From: Sphagnum magellanicum
Taxonomy: Eukaryota; Streptophyta; Sphagnopsida; Sphagnales; Sphagnaceae
Length of the DNA: 64,000 nucleotides
Reading direction: 5' to 3'
Assembly (NCBI GenBank): GCA_021904315.1
Contig: CM038924.1
Span: forward strand, 15,116,026-15,180,025
Part shown: in pieces, positions 46,101 to 58,036 of the stretch
Layout: the number at the start of each line of letters is the position of its first letter
Numbering within the stretch: position 1 is the stretch's first letter
Position numbers and translations under genes: made by a program
Notes under the pieces: model-generated
What the model was told of the DNA's origin: nothing
Seen by the model: only the letters and a program-made list of their open reading frames with translations
Database searches by the model: none

Positions 46101-49100
46101 ACTTCATTTGTTTGTGTAACATGTAATCTTATAATGGTCACACCATGCCATTAGTTCCCTCATCTCTTTTAATGCTTCTTCCACCTTGAATTTCGAAGTA
46201 GTAAGCTTGAGATGTCATTCAACAATAGGTGATTCTAATACGAGGCTATGACTTGTAAGCAAATTATAAAAAGTATCAAACTAAAATTTGACTTGTACAT
46301 GAAATCAAGGCATGGGTAGCCATGTGATGGAGGCCAAACACGAATTTGGGATGGAAACCAAAGGAAAGTTGATAAGGAGCAAGAGAAAACTAGCTTTACC
46401 TAGGTGCTTAAGGTGTGGGAATTGCGGGGAGAAGCTCTAAGGGCATATTTAGTAGCAAAAAGGCTACTCACGACTGACATTAAATCATGGTATGGAATAT
46501 TATGAGGTTTATGGTAAGTGGTTATGGCAATATCTTGGGACCATCTTAAAAGGTGTGTCAATATTAAGAACTACTGAAATTTCTAGACATTGAAATCCAC
46601 TTGGAAATGTTAAGGAAGATAGTCCTAGTACTATACATATTATTATTGAAAGTCTAGAAAATGAATTATATTTTCATTATTGTTCTAAAATGTTTTTGCC
46701 TTTTCTTGTTTCTTTTTTTTTAAGTCCTTATGTTTTTCATTTGTCGTTGAGAGTGAAATAAAGTGTTTATATGTAGACCATTGAATCATCATTCTTCATT
46801 GGTGATTACTAAGTTTCTTAGTTCAAATTAAACTTAATGACATGTGTATATATCTATGTAGGTTATAAAAATAAAATGTCAAGCTATAGAAACATTGTGG
46901 AACCATAAATCCAAAAATTTGCAACTATTGACCATATGGTTTCTTTATTGATAGAACTTACTTTGATGGATGTATGGAAACAGTGTTTGTAGTATGTAAA
47001 CAAAATTGTGAATTTGTTTTCATTGTTTAGTAAATTGTATTAATGGTTTTTTTGTTAAGCAAGATAGACTTTAAAATAAAGTGTTAAAAGGTCTAAACAA
47101 GATTTAATGAGCCAATATGTTTACTTGGGATTAAGGACTATTGTCCTTGTGAAGTCTTTTTGTTATTTTTTTTTTTTTGATAGCAAGAAATTTTCAAATG
47201 AATTCTTTTGTATCTTGTTATTTATCATATTTATAATTTTCCCAATATGTCACATATTTTGTGTTAATAAATTTCTAATAAATATGAATTTTTTAAATGT
47301 TTAAAATTTTCCAAATTTTGTGTTTCATTTTAAAACATGATTATAATTTCAAATCGCACTCAAACATTTTGAGTGATCAAGCACAACTTGCCATGATTAA
47401 CATGCCATTATGACACCACATAAACATATGTAAAAAAAATTGCAAAACATTTATTTTTTGACATAGATTTTGCCTCATTTCAACCTTAATTTTTTTAAAA
47501 TGTTTCTTTAATCATCTGATTAGAATGTGGCCTTTGACCTTTAAATATTATGGGTTCAACTTGGAAGTTTCATCAAAACCCTCACATGCTTACAAGATTT
47601 TATGATCATCAACAATTCACCAAGTTCATCAATCACATACAATCCACAAATGGTTTGAAAATAACAATTAAATTAAAATGTTTTTTTTAAAAAAACATTC
47701 AGCATGTTTCAACCTATTCAAAGACCTAAAAACTGTGAAAAATAGGGAGGACAATAGAAAATAATAAAATCACATTGATAGTCAAAGCAACCAAAAAAGA
47801 GTGTTAGATTCTAATGAGGCAATCAATATATATATATATATATATATATTTGATGCCATTGATAATCATGAATGTTATGCTAAATGAATTAACAAATTTA
47901 ATGCAATGCAATTTGAAAAGCTGTTACATGGTCCAATTTAAAGTTTTGGTAAGTATTTGGCATTTGGGCAAATATTCAAATAGATCTACAAAACATTTCC
48001 CATGCTTTTGCTCATTTGTCTTTTCTTTTTTTATTTTTATTTATATAATAGAAGTTTGAGCATCTATTTGTTATTAATATTAAACCAATACCACTTGTTG
48101 TTAGCCCAAATGTGAACTTTTAATGTTACCTAACTATTTTCTCCTTCTAAAACCAATTTTTGTAATTTATTTGAGTTTTAATGACAAAGATGACTCAAAA
48201 TTCAATATATCTTGCACCATAGGTCTAGAAATTAGGAAATCATCTCCATCAAATCCCACTCATCAAGGGCAAGTTTGCTATAGTACCAAGAATGCACCTT
48301 AATTTCCCTAAATTTTTTTGTTTTATTTTTGTTGAATTTTCAATAACTTAATTATTCAATATTCAATAACTCTTTAAGCATAGGTGTCAACATTATGAAA
48401 CTACCTTGGTGCACCCATATTCATTAAGAGCTTTCCAATGATTCTAAATGTGGTTTCTAAGATTTCAATGTAACATTTACAAAATAAACAAACAAGTCCT
48501 TTATAGGTAGATATGAAGCATGTATTGGAAACAAGCCATATTTTTAGTTCATTTTCATTTATGTAAAAATAATGCTTTTAGATCTCATAACCAAAGGAAA
48601 AATTGATATGCTAAAAATGTTAGCTATTTGATGTTAGCTATTTGTTACAAAGGCATGCAAAATTCTATGACCTTTAATATTAATCAATACAAAAAGGATA
48701 AACAACAAAGATCTAATCCATGTTGAACAACCTTCAATATTGAAAGGTATAATAAAAACTACAAGATGTTAAAGACCCAATTTGAACTCATAGTAGTTAA
48801 AGCTTGGCACCCCATGCAATATGCATGTGTGGTTTTGTGGCAATGTTTGACAAATGTTAGAGGAAGCTTTGTTTAAAATTATATTGTGACCATGTTGTAA
48901 TATGTTGGATGAAATTAGGTTGTTGATAAATTTTGTATTTTATATCAATGAGGTGTTAAGTTCAAATTTAGCACTAATAGAAGAACAAACAAAACCAAAA
49001 ATTATTTATTTATTTTTCATTTCAAAATATGTCAACATGTGTTGGTCCACACAAAACATGCAATACAACAATGTAGAATTGCACATAGTGCCACTTTGAT

Positions 49101-50150
49101 CAAGTTGTGAAGTTCAATGGGAAAAATATATACCATTTTGCTTATAGAATTGGGAGAAATCAATTGATTTAAAGTCAATTACAATTGATGTAAATATTGT
49201 CCCTATGAAATCACCACAAGTTCATTAAATGACATTAAGGTAAATTTACAATCTAAATACACAACAAGAATTCAGAACAAAATAGGGCTAATTAATAGTC
49301 ATTTTCTCTACTTGATGGCAAATGCTAGCCTAGGGCTCATGTATTATGGTATTCAAGGTGATTAATCAAACTTGAAGTTTATTGTGATATGCCCATTGAC
49401 ATTTCACAAGTCTCATAGAAAATTTTGATCCATCATTTTTTATATGAAAATAGAAAATTAAAAATAGAAAAAACATGAAAATTCTTTTGTATTTAACTAG
49501 TAAATGAACGTTGTGCACTTTAATTGAATTGTTGGATTTGACTTATACATTGGTTGCCCAATTTGATGAACTCCTAGTTTAAATGCATAATGTTCTATAC
49601 AAATGTAGCAAGCCATGATACATGCTTTTGATGAAACAAAAAACATGAAAATCTAGTACTTTTCTATACGGACAAAATGAGGTAACATGCAAATGTCTTT
49701 TTGAGGTGAAACACAAGTTTGTCAAATGCATTATTTTAGCTACCTAGTTATATTGTAGTTAGGTTAATTTTAAGTTGGGTTAGTGTAATTAAGTATGTTT
49801 TAGCTTTGAACTAGTTCAAATGTGAACATGGTTTGAGTTAGTTCATGTTTGAGATATCATTTTTTATACATGTGTTTTCAAATCACTTTTGATGATTCAA
49901 AATGCATCTTGCTTGGAAGCCCACTAGAATGTAAGCCCAAAACAACAAAAAAACTACATACAACAATGTGTAAAATGCAACTTTCATAAATTTAGAAAAA
50001 TTGCAAACAAAAACAGAATTGTTTGGATTTGATGCACCTTTTATGAGGGTTTGTGACATTTGATTTATGTGTGTGAACAATAATAGGTGTAGGCGTTGAT
50101 GAGGCAGTGCACAATAAGTTTGGTGGCATAGTTGATCAAAAGAGGTTAAA
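46101..50150. other. AT-rich intergenic DNA
   Basis: Long AT-rich stretch with only small frames. An alternating TA run is at 47826-47849. It may contain old transposon material, but I could not identify any. Confidence 0.45.
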
Positions 50151-50639
50151 ACACCCCAAGTTATGAACTTTCCAAGTGTCGTTGCACAGTGTCTTGCACG
50201 GTTGCATGTAGTGCATGATCTCCATTCTCACTCTTGTTTTTCATGTCTTGCAAAAAAGATTGTCTTATGTAATATGTTTTCACCAATTCTGAATTGACAA
50301 CCCATTCAAAAGATATGTCACATACCTCCTACTAATAGCCTAGTTCCATATGCTAGATTGTTGGGGCACTCTAATTTAATTGACCTATTTAAAATGCCAA
50401 CAGTATTCAAGCCATGTAATGGAACCATATGGGTGCCACAATAACACTCACAAAGTTCATAAGGTTGTGTTCAGGGTCTTGCCAAATGATTGGTGTAAAA
50501 CATCTAGTTGCAAAAGTATGCTCACATGTTCAAGGAACAAGATTTGGCAACACATTTCCTCTGAGTGATGATAATCACATCCATAAGAATGATGTTGGGC
50601 ATTGCAATAATCCATGACCTAGAAATGCACCAAATGAAT

Positions 50640-51250
50640 GTACAAATTATAGCCTCTCCTAATTGGGGAATTAGAAAAGGAGATTTTCATGGCACCACCA
50701 ATCTAGAGGGTACAAAGTCCCTGTAGTCACAGAAAAGTTTTACATGCCAAGCCTACAAAACTTTGTTTGGACTTTGACAATGACCATGAACATGGTTCTC
50801 TAATGTTTATCTGATAGATATTTGAGCTATTCAAGCTTTGCTAAAAGCAATAAAAACACCAACATTTGAATAAAAACACAAGGGAAGAGCACAGTTATTT
50901 ATGTTTATGTGGACAATGTAGTTATAGTTGGTACTTGAATATCTAAATATTGGAATAAACAAAGAAAGAACTATCCTTGTGACTTGAAATGACAAATAGT
51001 AACAAACATTATTGCTTGGTTATTCATGAACATTCAATGATATGGTAGAACCAAAACTCTACATGTGAATCTACAGTAAGTCTATATTGAAGGGCATCTG
51101 AACTCCACTGTCCAAGCCAAGCCAACACAAAGTTCACAACAGACATACTCTAATTTAACCATAAATGGACAAGAGAAGATGGAAGACATGAAGAGAAGTT
51201 GACAGCATAATAAATGTGATGAGTTCTACACATGACTGGAGACATAAGAC
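50640..51250 (+). mobile_element. Ty1/copia-like reverse-transcriptase scrap
   Basis: Short pieces on the plus strand resemble a copia RT: a segment like the YGLKQAPR/TWFS region (about 50740-50800), a VIYVYVDNVVIVG piece (about 50897-50935) matching the catalytic block, and an FEMT-like block after it. It is heavily broken and old, and no LTRs were found. Confidence 0.42.
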
Positions 51251-52788
51251 TGAAGAAAATATATGACTAAATACAGATTTCAGCATAGCCCAATTTGTTG
51301 GAATAGCCCAGCAAACAAACAGAACTTGCATAATCATGTCCAATTGCATTACTATGTAAACAATTCCATATATCATCTCAAAGCTACCAGATCAGCTGTG
51401 GTCATGTGACTTAGGAAGTTACAGGAAGCTGATCTTATCAAAGTTAAGCTTGCCCAACAACCATATAATTCTACTGAGGTTTTGTGGCTGATGTTCAAAG
51501 CATATCTCAATTGTACAGGAATTTACAAGGGAAAAAAATAGCTTAGGTGAAGTGAAGCTTCTCAAGATTCTGTAGCACTAAAGAGATGTATGTTGACATC
51601 CTATGAATCAAGAGTTCTCCAGGAAAAAAATTGTTCCCTAGCTTCATTGCAAGGAAAATCTGAAAGGAATCCTCGATGAAGTAGGCTATTTTTGGTTGAA
51701 TATTAGCTTCAAAAGTGAGTTCAATAATTGAAGATCTATGCTAGACATCCATTATATTACAGATCATGAGCAATCATGCAGGGCAAAGCTGTGGGCATTG
51801 TGATGTATTTGAGCTTGAGGATAACAATGATCACATTTGTGTGATTTGTTTCACATGGCTGGGAGGAGAGTGTATTGCAAAGATGCATTTTCTTATTAAT
51901 CTAGATTATAGATGTTGTACACATAAAATAAGGGGCTCATTAGATTCCATCTTCTCTCAAATGTCATATTCAAAACAAATGAACTTCTTGCCTGAAACAG
52001 CTTGCTCGATCTCTTTATGCAAAACTCACTAGGTAAGTGAATTGAACTCTCAAATTACTGGTTGCAACCCAGGAATTATGCCCTGCAAGACTACTGTACA
52101 TATACAAACTGACTCTTTCGTAGAGGTCTTCAATTAGATTAGTACTAGCACGAGCTCCCTATGATACCTTTTTACTTTTTCTACCAAAATTGTGCTCCCA
52201 AGGCTAATTTAGCACAGACTGCAAGAGTTGTAGTCTCTTCAATCATTAATCCTGGGTCCCAATATGAATCCACTAATTGATGGCTCCAAAACACTTGTGG
52301 CCAAATTGGACAGTAGTTGTCCTAGTGGCCTTCTGTACAAATTATAATTACTAACTGAACAAACAACAATTACTTGATTCTAATTTGGCAACATTCTAAG
52401 CTTAAAATCAACAATTTCAAGACATAATAAAATTAGTAGTACTCTGGTGGTATGAAATCATTGATAGAGTCTGGTGTTGAAAACTGTCACCTAATTTCCA
52501 ATCTGTACAACTTCACAAGATGATCATGACTAATTCAAATGGAAGCCAGAGCTTCTTGACCAGGCCGAACAGTTCAATATTTAATAATAACATCACACTC
52601 TAACACCTCCCCTATAGGTGTGAGGACGAATTCTGAAAGCGTGACATATGAAAAGCATCTTTGAGTGGTACCACTAGGAACATCACATCCTCAATTTTGA
52701 TAGACCCATCGATCTTCAGGATAACGAAGTACAAGTCTTGATTCAACTTTGTCAAGCTTTGTGATGTGAAGAATCCAATCAGAGCTAG
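51251..52788. other. no confident gene; Cys-rich open frame at 51766-52032
   Basis: The 88-codon plus-strand frame beginning MSNHAGQSCGHCDVFELEDN contains two CxxC pairs (CGHC and CVIC) and a later CCTH. No known finger pattern could be completed, and no neighbouring exon is obvious. The rest is non-coding, including the 3' flank of gene 4. Confidence 0.3.
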
Positions 52789-54588
52789 CTACTGGTAGTA
52801 GTAATCATCAAAGATGATGCGGCCAAAGCTGCTGCTCATGGAGTGGGAGCCAGCTGCAAAAGCAGGCGCATATGATCTGGTACTATTGTAATACCGGATA
52901 GCTGAGTCCCAAGCATCTAATTCATGATGATATGCAGCAGGTCCATCAGGGCTACTTGGAGGGCTCATGTCAGATGGGCTGTAAGTGCGCAGATATGGGC
53001 TGCTGGGACGGTTGCGGAAAGTGTAGGATTGATAGGTTGGTCTGGGACGTGGAGCCACCAACACGGACTCTTGAGAATTTGAAGGATATTCGAAGTTGTA
53101 TCCGTTGTTGTTGAGGAGATGAAGATTGTGAGGAGGTGGATTCATCGCATAGCTGCCATGATGAGATGCATCGTGGTGATTCACGCCTGATCTAGTGTTG
53201 GATCCATGAGCATGAGCAGCAGATGTTAAGAAGCCTAGTGCAGATGAGCTGCTGTTGTTATTGGAGAGGATGCGCGAGTTTCGCTTCACCTGCTTCACCT
53301 TCTTTAGCAACCTTCTGGGTGAAACGTTTCCTGATACCGTCACCATTTGCCTCTCCAAATCGCATGAAACTTCGAGCACACCTGCAGCACAGCAGCAGCA
53401 GCTCGCGGCAAGTAAGGCATCGAATCAACATCTCAATAACAAGAAACTTTCGTAGGATTCCCTGTGGGACCATTGATCAAGAAGAAACTTGAATTTCCCC
53501 TATGCAAACATGAAATGGTTTGTTTGAAAATAGGAAAATACAAGGCTCCAGGCTATGATTCATGCAATGGGAAAATTAGAATAAAATATTGAAATATTTA
53601 TCTCACGATTCCCTTGGAGAGTTTTCCCTATGTTTTGTTAATTCACTCTTTTTTCACTGGTCAGAGGTTTTCACTCTTTTCAGGGAATGCCCAAAAAGTT
53701 TCTTGTGTGAATCTCGTCGACCACAACAACTGGCAGAAGAATGGTCATGTACTGTAAGACAAAGAGCTAGCAAGTTCTACGAGTTCTTCCTACATCTTGC
53801 CCCATGTGTTTTTCTTCTCACCTTTGATCATCAAAGCCCTTCTCACCCTCGCAATGTCATCCTCAGTTTCCAACGGCACGTGAAAGTGCACATCCTGCAC
53901 ATGGTCGATCCAGAAGAGAAAACATTAGATAAACAGACATTGGAAGATCGATTTGGGAAGATGGACAAATACTGTACGGAATTGTGAGCAATCAGTCGGA
54001 AATTTTCCGGTCGTGAGAAAAAAGGTTCCAGATCACAAATCGACGAGTGTAAAACATGAGCTAGCTAGTCGAACAGAATAAGATCATGCCTAGAATGTGA
54101 GAGAAAAAGATCGGTACCGGTAGCATAGGCGGTTGAATGAACGGGTCCTGGCTTAGATTTCCTTCAACCTGATCGTTGTCTGGATCGGACGAGGTAGTAC
54201 TACATAAGTCGTCGTCATCACTTTCTTGATCAGATTCTTCACACTCACTACATCCAGACATGTCATGATCTGCAGCAGCAGATGGTACTGCAATCTCGCG
54301 CAGTTTTCTGACCTCAGGCACGCGCAGTCCAGATAGCTTCTTCATCAAAATTTGGGCAATATCATCTTGGGAGTCCTGCTCTTGGGTCACAGTAGATAAA
54401 GGCGCGGGAATAGGAGAAGAAGATGCGCATGACTTGGGCGTCGACGGGTCGGTTGCAGCTGCGCCGGGAGTATTATCCTGCTGTTCTGCAGATTGAAAGC
54501 TGGACTCCAAGTTCTGCATGACCAGCTCCATGCAATCACGAGGAGTTTCGTACTCCTCTGGGGATCGAGTCGGACCTTGCGAATCCAT
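52789..54588 (-). CDS. HMA-like protein lacking CxxC with acidic N-terminus (gene 4)
   Basis: Three exons on the minus strand: 54588-54118, 53894-53822 and 53381-52789, all with GT-AG junctions, giving a 378-residue protein. Exon 1 (157 residues) is a Ser/Asp/Glu-rich, probably disordered region beginning MDSQGPTRSPEEYETPRD, with SECEESDQESDDDDL near its end. An in-frame TAG just upstream fixes this start. The HMA-like domain (about residues 158-222) reads DVHFHVPLETEDDIARV, then VLEVSCDLERQMVTVSGNV, then LLKKVKQVKRNSRIL. The position of CTKC in gene 1 is TEDD here, so the metal site is gone. Middle exon length (73 bases), intron phases (0 and 1) and sites match gene 3. The Ser/Tyr/Pro-rich tail ends IIFDDYYYQ, with no isoprenylation box. 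It is clearly a paralogue of gene 3 with a different first exon. Its function is unknown. Confidence 0.87.
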
Positions 54589-56711
54589 TTCGTGGAAGTA
54601 GGAGTCCTATGCTGACCTACAAACAAGCTGCTGTCGATCAGGCCCTGTGTTTTTTTGGCAAAGATCGTTCTGGCCGCGCACGAACCCAACCACGAAAAAC
54701 AAACATCAGATCACATAAGGAGAGCTCTTGGATGATTCCCTTGTGGGAAAATCGTCTAGCTAAATACCTCCAAGAATAAACAACAAAGTAGGAGGGAATT
54801 GTGCAACACAGGGGGGTTTCGAGCAACATTCCCAAGGAACCTCACAGGGAAAGTTCATCTAGAAGGGCTTATGCACAACTCTACCATGTGGGGAAAGACC
54901 AATAAATTTCCCTTTGACATTGGTTCTAAGCTGGATTTCTAAAAAGGATAACAGAGAACTTTCCCACATGTCACACAGGGAGTTGTACGAGAACTCCTTG
55001 TGTCATAAAGCCTTGCGTGATATCACTCATATGTTTCAAGAACAGTGCTTGCTGTTTCAGCCTGCTGGAATTCTTATATCGAGCAGTTCGACTGCAGACA
55101 GAGACAGCGTGAACAGTGCCTTGGAGGATGAAAATCATGATTTTTACCATCACCTTCAAGCTGCGACTAGTTTCACAAACTTTGAGGAGGAGTCGAGCTT
55201 TGAAGCCTGCACACTTATTCCTGTGAAATCAAGGAGCTCTCGACAATATAGCCTGGCCTACCCTCAAAAGCAAGCTTACCAGAAACTGGTCCTGAAACTA
55301 CTATAACTTCCGCTGCAACACTAGCCAGTGGGTCACGCAGTCGAGACTCAAAACCTCAAGTGTGCAGAGAAGCTGGTACTTCGAAACTGATTTTTTTCTT
55401 TGAAGTCACAAGCATCCACATGTACCAGAAAAATCCCTTCAATGTCTATCTTTTTTTTCTCTTATTCCGTCTCTTGAACAAAAACAAAGAATATGCCATG
55501 AAAGGGCCAAAAAGTCTCTTGGAGATACTGAGCATACACTATATAGATAATTATATCCACTTGGTCTCTTGAGTCACAAGTTGCTTCCACAAAAAGGCAA
55601 AAACATCACCTACGGTACACTATTTCTCCTAGCATGCTCTTGAAGATCATCAGATTCAAAGAAACAGCCTTTGAAGTTGCTACTCCTAATTTCAATCCAC
55701 AAAGACGCTGCAAAATCTAACCAGGAAAGAGTCCAAATAAAATCATCAAACTGTAGAACTTGCTGAAACTCTTGCAGGGCTACTAAAGCTGGCCCTACAA
55801 ATTTATTTGAACAATTGCTATATATTTATATCCGACTCACAGACTTTCCTTGAGCTCCTAGATAATCTCGATCCCTGCATAAAAACCTGCTCATGGGCAA
55901 CTAGCTAGCTAGCTAGCTAGCTTCATCAGATCCTCCCTTTCAAACTGCTAGTACTAAACTAATAAGCAGGTCGACGGCCTCACGCATCGAACATACCTCT
56001 TCGATTATATATTCCTCTGCAGGCAATAGTTGAAATAGAAAACGAGCCGATTCTGCAGGCTTTGTCAAACTTCTGTGCTCGGATTTTCGCGTCGGGGACT
56101 GGCCACTAGTGTGTTGATGATCATCTGCAAGCAGAGGTCCCAGATCACGACATAAAACTAGTTCTCGACGGACAAACGGAACGAAGTAGTTCTAAAAAAC
56201 TCTCATCTGCAACAAGCGCCTTCAAAATTACCATAAGCTCTCGCTCTAGTCAATTCTCTAGTTGCTTGGACACAGCAAGCGAGAAATTTGAAGGTGCAAC
56301 TAGAATCAAGAATTGTACTATATTTTGGCGACCTGCTAGAACCTATTTTACAAGCTTGTGCAACTCAAATACTCTTGAAAGGAAAGGTCAGATCAAGACA
56401 CATTCATGACTATATAAAATAATTATATGTCAATACGCGTGATGATCTATCAAGACGGAAAGCGAGCCAAGCCAAGCCAAGCCTGCACCAGCTGCTTCTC
56501 AAGCACTCATGAATTTGAGGATAACGAAGAATCAGGAATCTCTCTCTCTACTTACTTCCGGTATAACTCTCTTTACACCAAGTCAACACGGTTGCAGTAT
56601 TTATTAATGTTATATAACACCCCTGCCCGCCGGCCTACCAGTTGTCGGAAACAGCAGGCTGCAACGCGCAAGGCAAAGCGGCGGGCGCGGGGGGCACGTT
56701 ATTATTAATAT
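54589..56711 (-). other. upstream region of gene 4
   Basis: No confident gene. The plus-strand frame at 54914-55306 (130 codons, first ATG only at 54968) has no motif. A CTAG-type run is at 55901-55922. The right end, 56630-56700, is strongly GC-rich. Confidence 0.4.
56610..56617 (-). promoter_or_regulatory. possible distal TATA box of gene 4
   Basis: TTATATAA at the border of the only GC-rich patch upstream of gene 4, oriented so that transcription would run toward gene 4. It lies 2 kb before the start codon, so it would require a leader intron. A nearer promoter is equally possible. Confidence 0.25.
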
Positions 56712-57370
56712 CAGGGTTTCTTTTTTTCTAAATTTTGGGATGTGGCGATTCACAGTAGCCTACTGGTAATCATCCACAAGAGGAATTAGCCAAATTTTGC
56801 TATAGCTCAGAGAGGAAAATAGGAAATTTACAGAATCCGGGCTATAGTTTGCCTACCACATGCTGGAAGCAGTTTAAAACTTTCTGTAAAATTGGCGCCA
56901 TTTTGTGACAAATATTTTGAGTAAGGAATTTGCTGTCGAGATTCTCTTTTTTTGGGGGAAAGTTCTCCAACAAAATCATTTTTAAAAATTTCAAGAATTT
57001 TCGCGAAATCGCAGATGAATGTGCTGTCAAATATTCCCTCTTTTTTTGGGAAAAGGATCTTCAAGAAAGAAAAAAAATTAAATTGTCAAAAATCGCCACA
57101 ATTGCCTACAATACAAAACGGAACTTAAGATTTTCTACTTTCATATCTTATTATAAAATTTGACTAAATATAATTATAAACAATCACCACATCACCAAAT
57201 TGAAAAGCAAATCACTAGATGCAAGCTATCGTCTAAAATGGGGATTTTAGAAAACAATTCCTCAAAAAAAATGTGCAAAAGCACATTCTTTTCACAAAGG
57301 ATTATTTTCCATGAGTAGCTCAGGATTATTTAGTCTCGCCAAGTGGCGAAAATTCCCCCAACAAAAACTG
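56712..57370 (+). mobile_element. hAT-like MITE (family M1), long copy
   Basis: Starts CAGGGTTTCTTTTTTTC and ends AACAAAAACTG, inverted CAG ends. Flanks ATTAATAT and ATTATTAT agree at seven of eight bases. Cores of the family occur twice inside (near 56740 and, inverted, near 57180), so one copy may be nested in another. Confidence 0.65.
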
Positions 57371-57494
57371 ATTATTATAATGCCAGTAGCTAAGCTACCT
57401 GCAGGCACGCAGGAGTATCTTCGCAGCATCATGGGGCACCTGGGTCCTACACATTATTTACAAGTTAGTACTTGTCCACGATCATAGGGAGTCC

Positions 57495-57770
57495 CGGTGT
57501 TTTTTATTTCGCCAAATTTTGACCTGAAAAATATGATTTCGACCTATACTACCAAGGAATTTTCATGGGAAAAATGGCCCAAATTCGCCAGATTTCGAAG
57601 AATGTTTTTCAAATCGCCAAAATTTTAAGATCACTTCCAGTAGGTAGCCAAGAATATATAAGGATTCTGTTTTTGTCTACTTTCATTTCCAGTATGTAGC
57701 CAAACCTGACTAAATCACCTTATGGATGATTGCCACTTCAGCTATATCACAAAACTGAAAAGAAAAACCC
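57495..57770 (-). mobile_element. hAT-like MITE (family M1)
   Basis: Starts CGGTGTTTTTTATTTCGCC. The inside has 'gtagccaagaatatataagg', 'gtagccaaacctgactaaat' and 'ttatggatgattgccacttc', and it ends with 'gaaaagaaaaacccc'. No clear duplication flanks it. Confidence 0.68.
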
Positions 57771-57780
57771 CACTTCATAC

Positions 57781-58036
57781 TAGTGATTTTCTTTTGGCGA
57801 AAATTTGAAAAATATGACTTCAAACAAAGGATTTGCATTGAAAAAATGACCCAAATTCGCCAGATTTCAAAAGAAAAAATATATCAAACAGCAATATTTT
57901 GATGATAAGTTGCAGTAGGTAGCCAAGAATATAGAAGGATTCTGATTTTTTTTCCACCTTCATGTCTTAGCATGTAGCCAAATCCGGCTAAATCATCTTA
58001 TGGATGATCGCCAACATTGACAAAAAAGAAACCCTG
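57781..58036 (-). mobile_element. hAT-like MITE (family M1), adjacent copy
   Basis: Starts TAGTGATTTTCTTTTGGCG and ends AAAAAAGAAACCCTG. It is collinear with 57495-57770 and only ten bases from it in the same orientation, so the two form a tandem pair. Confidence 0.7.

Noticed and set aside
47826-47849. TA run as a promoter
   Set aside because: A simple alternating TA microsatellite in AT-rich DNA with no gene downstream.
53589-53987. Plus-strand open frame of 132 codons
   Set aside because: It lies antisense to introns and the middle exon of gene 4, whose splice sites and homology to gene 3 are clear.
54914-55306. 130-codon plus-strand open frame upstream of gene 4
   Set aside because: First ATG is well inside the frame, there is no motif, and the region is the likely leader or promoter side of gene 4 on the other strand.
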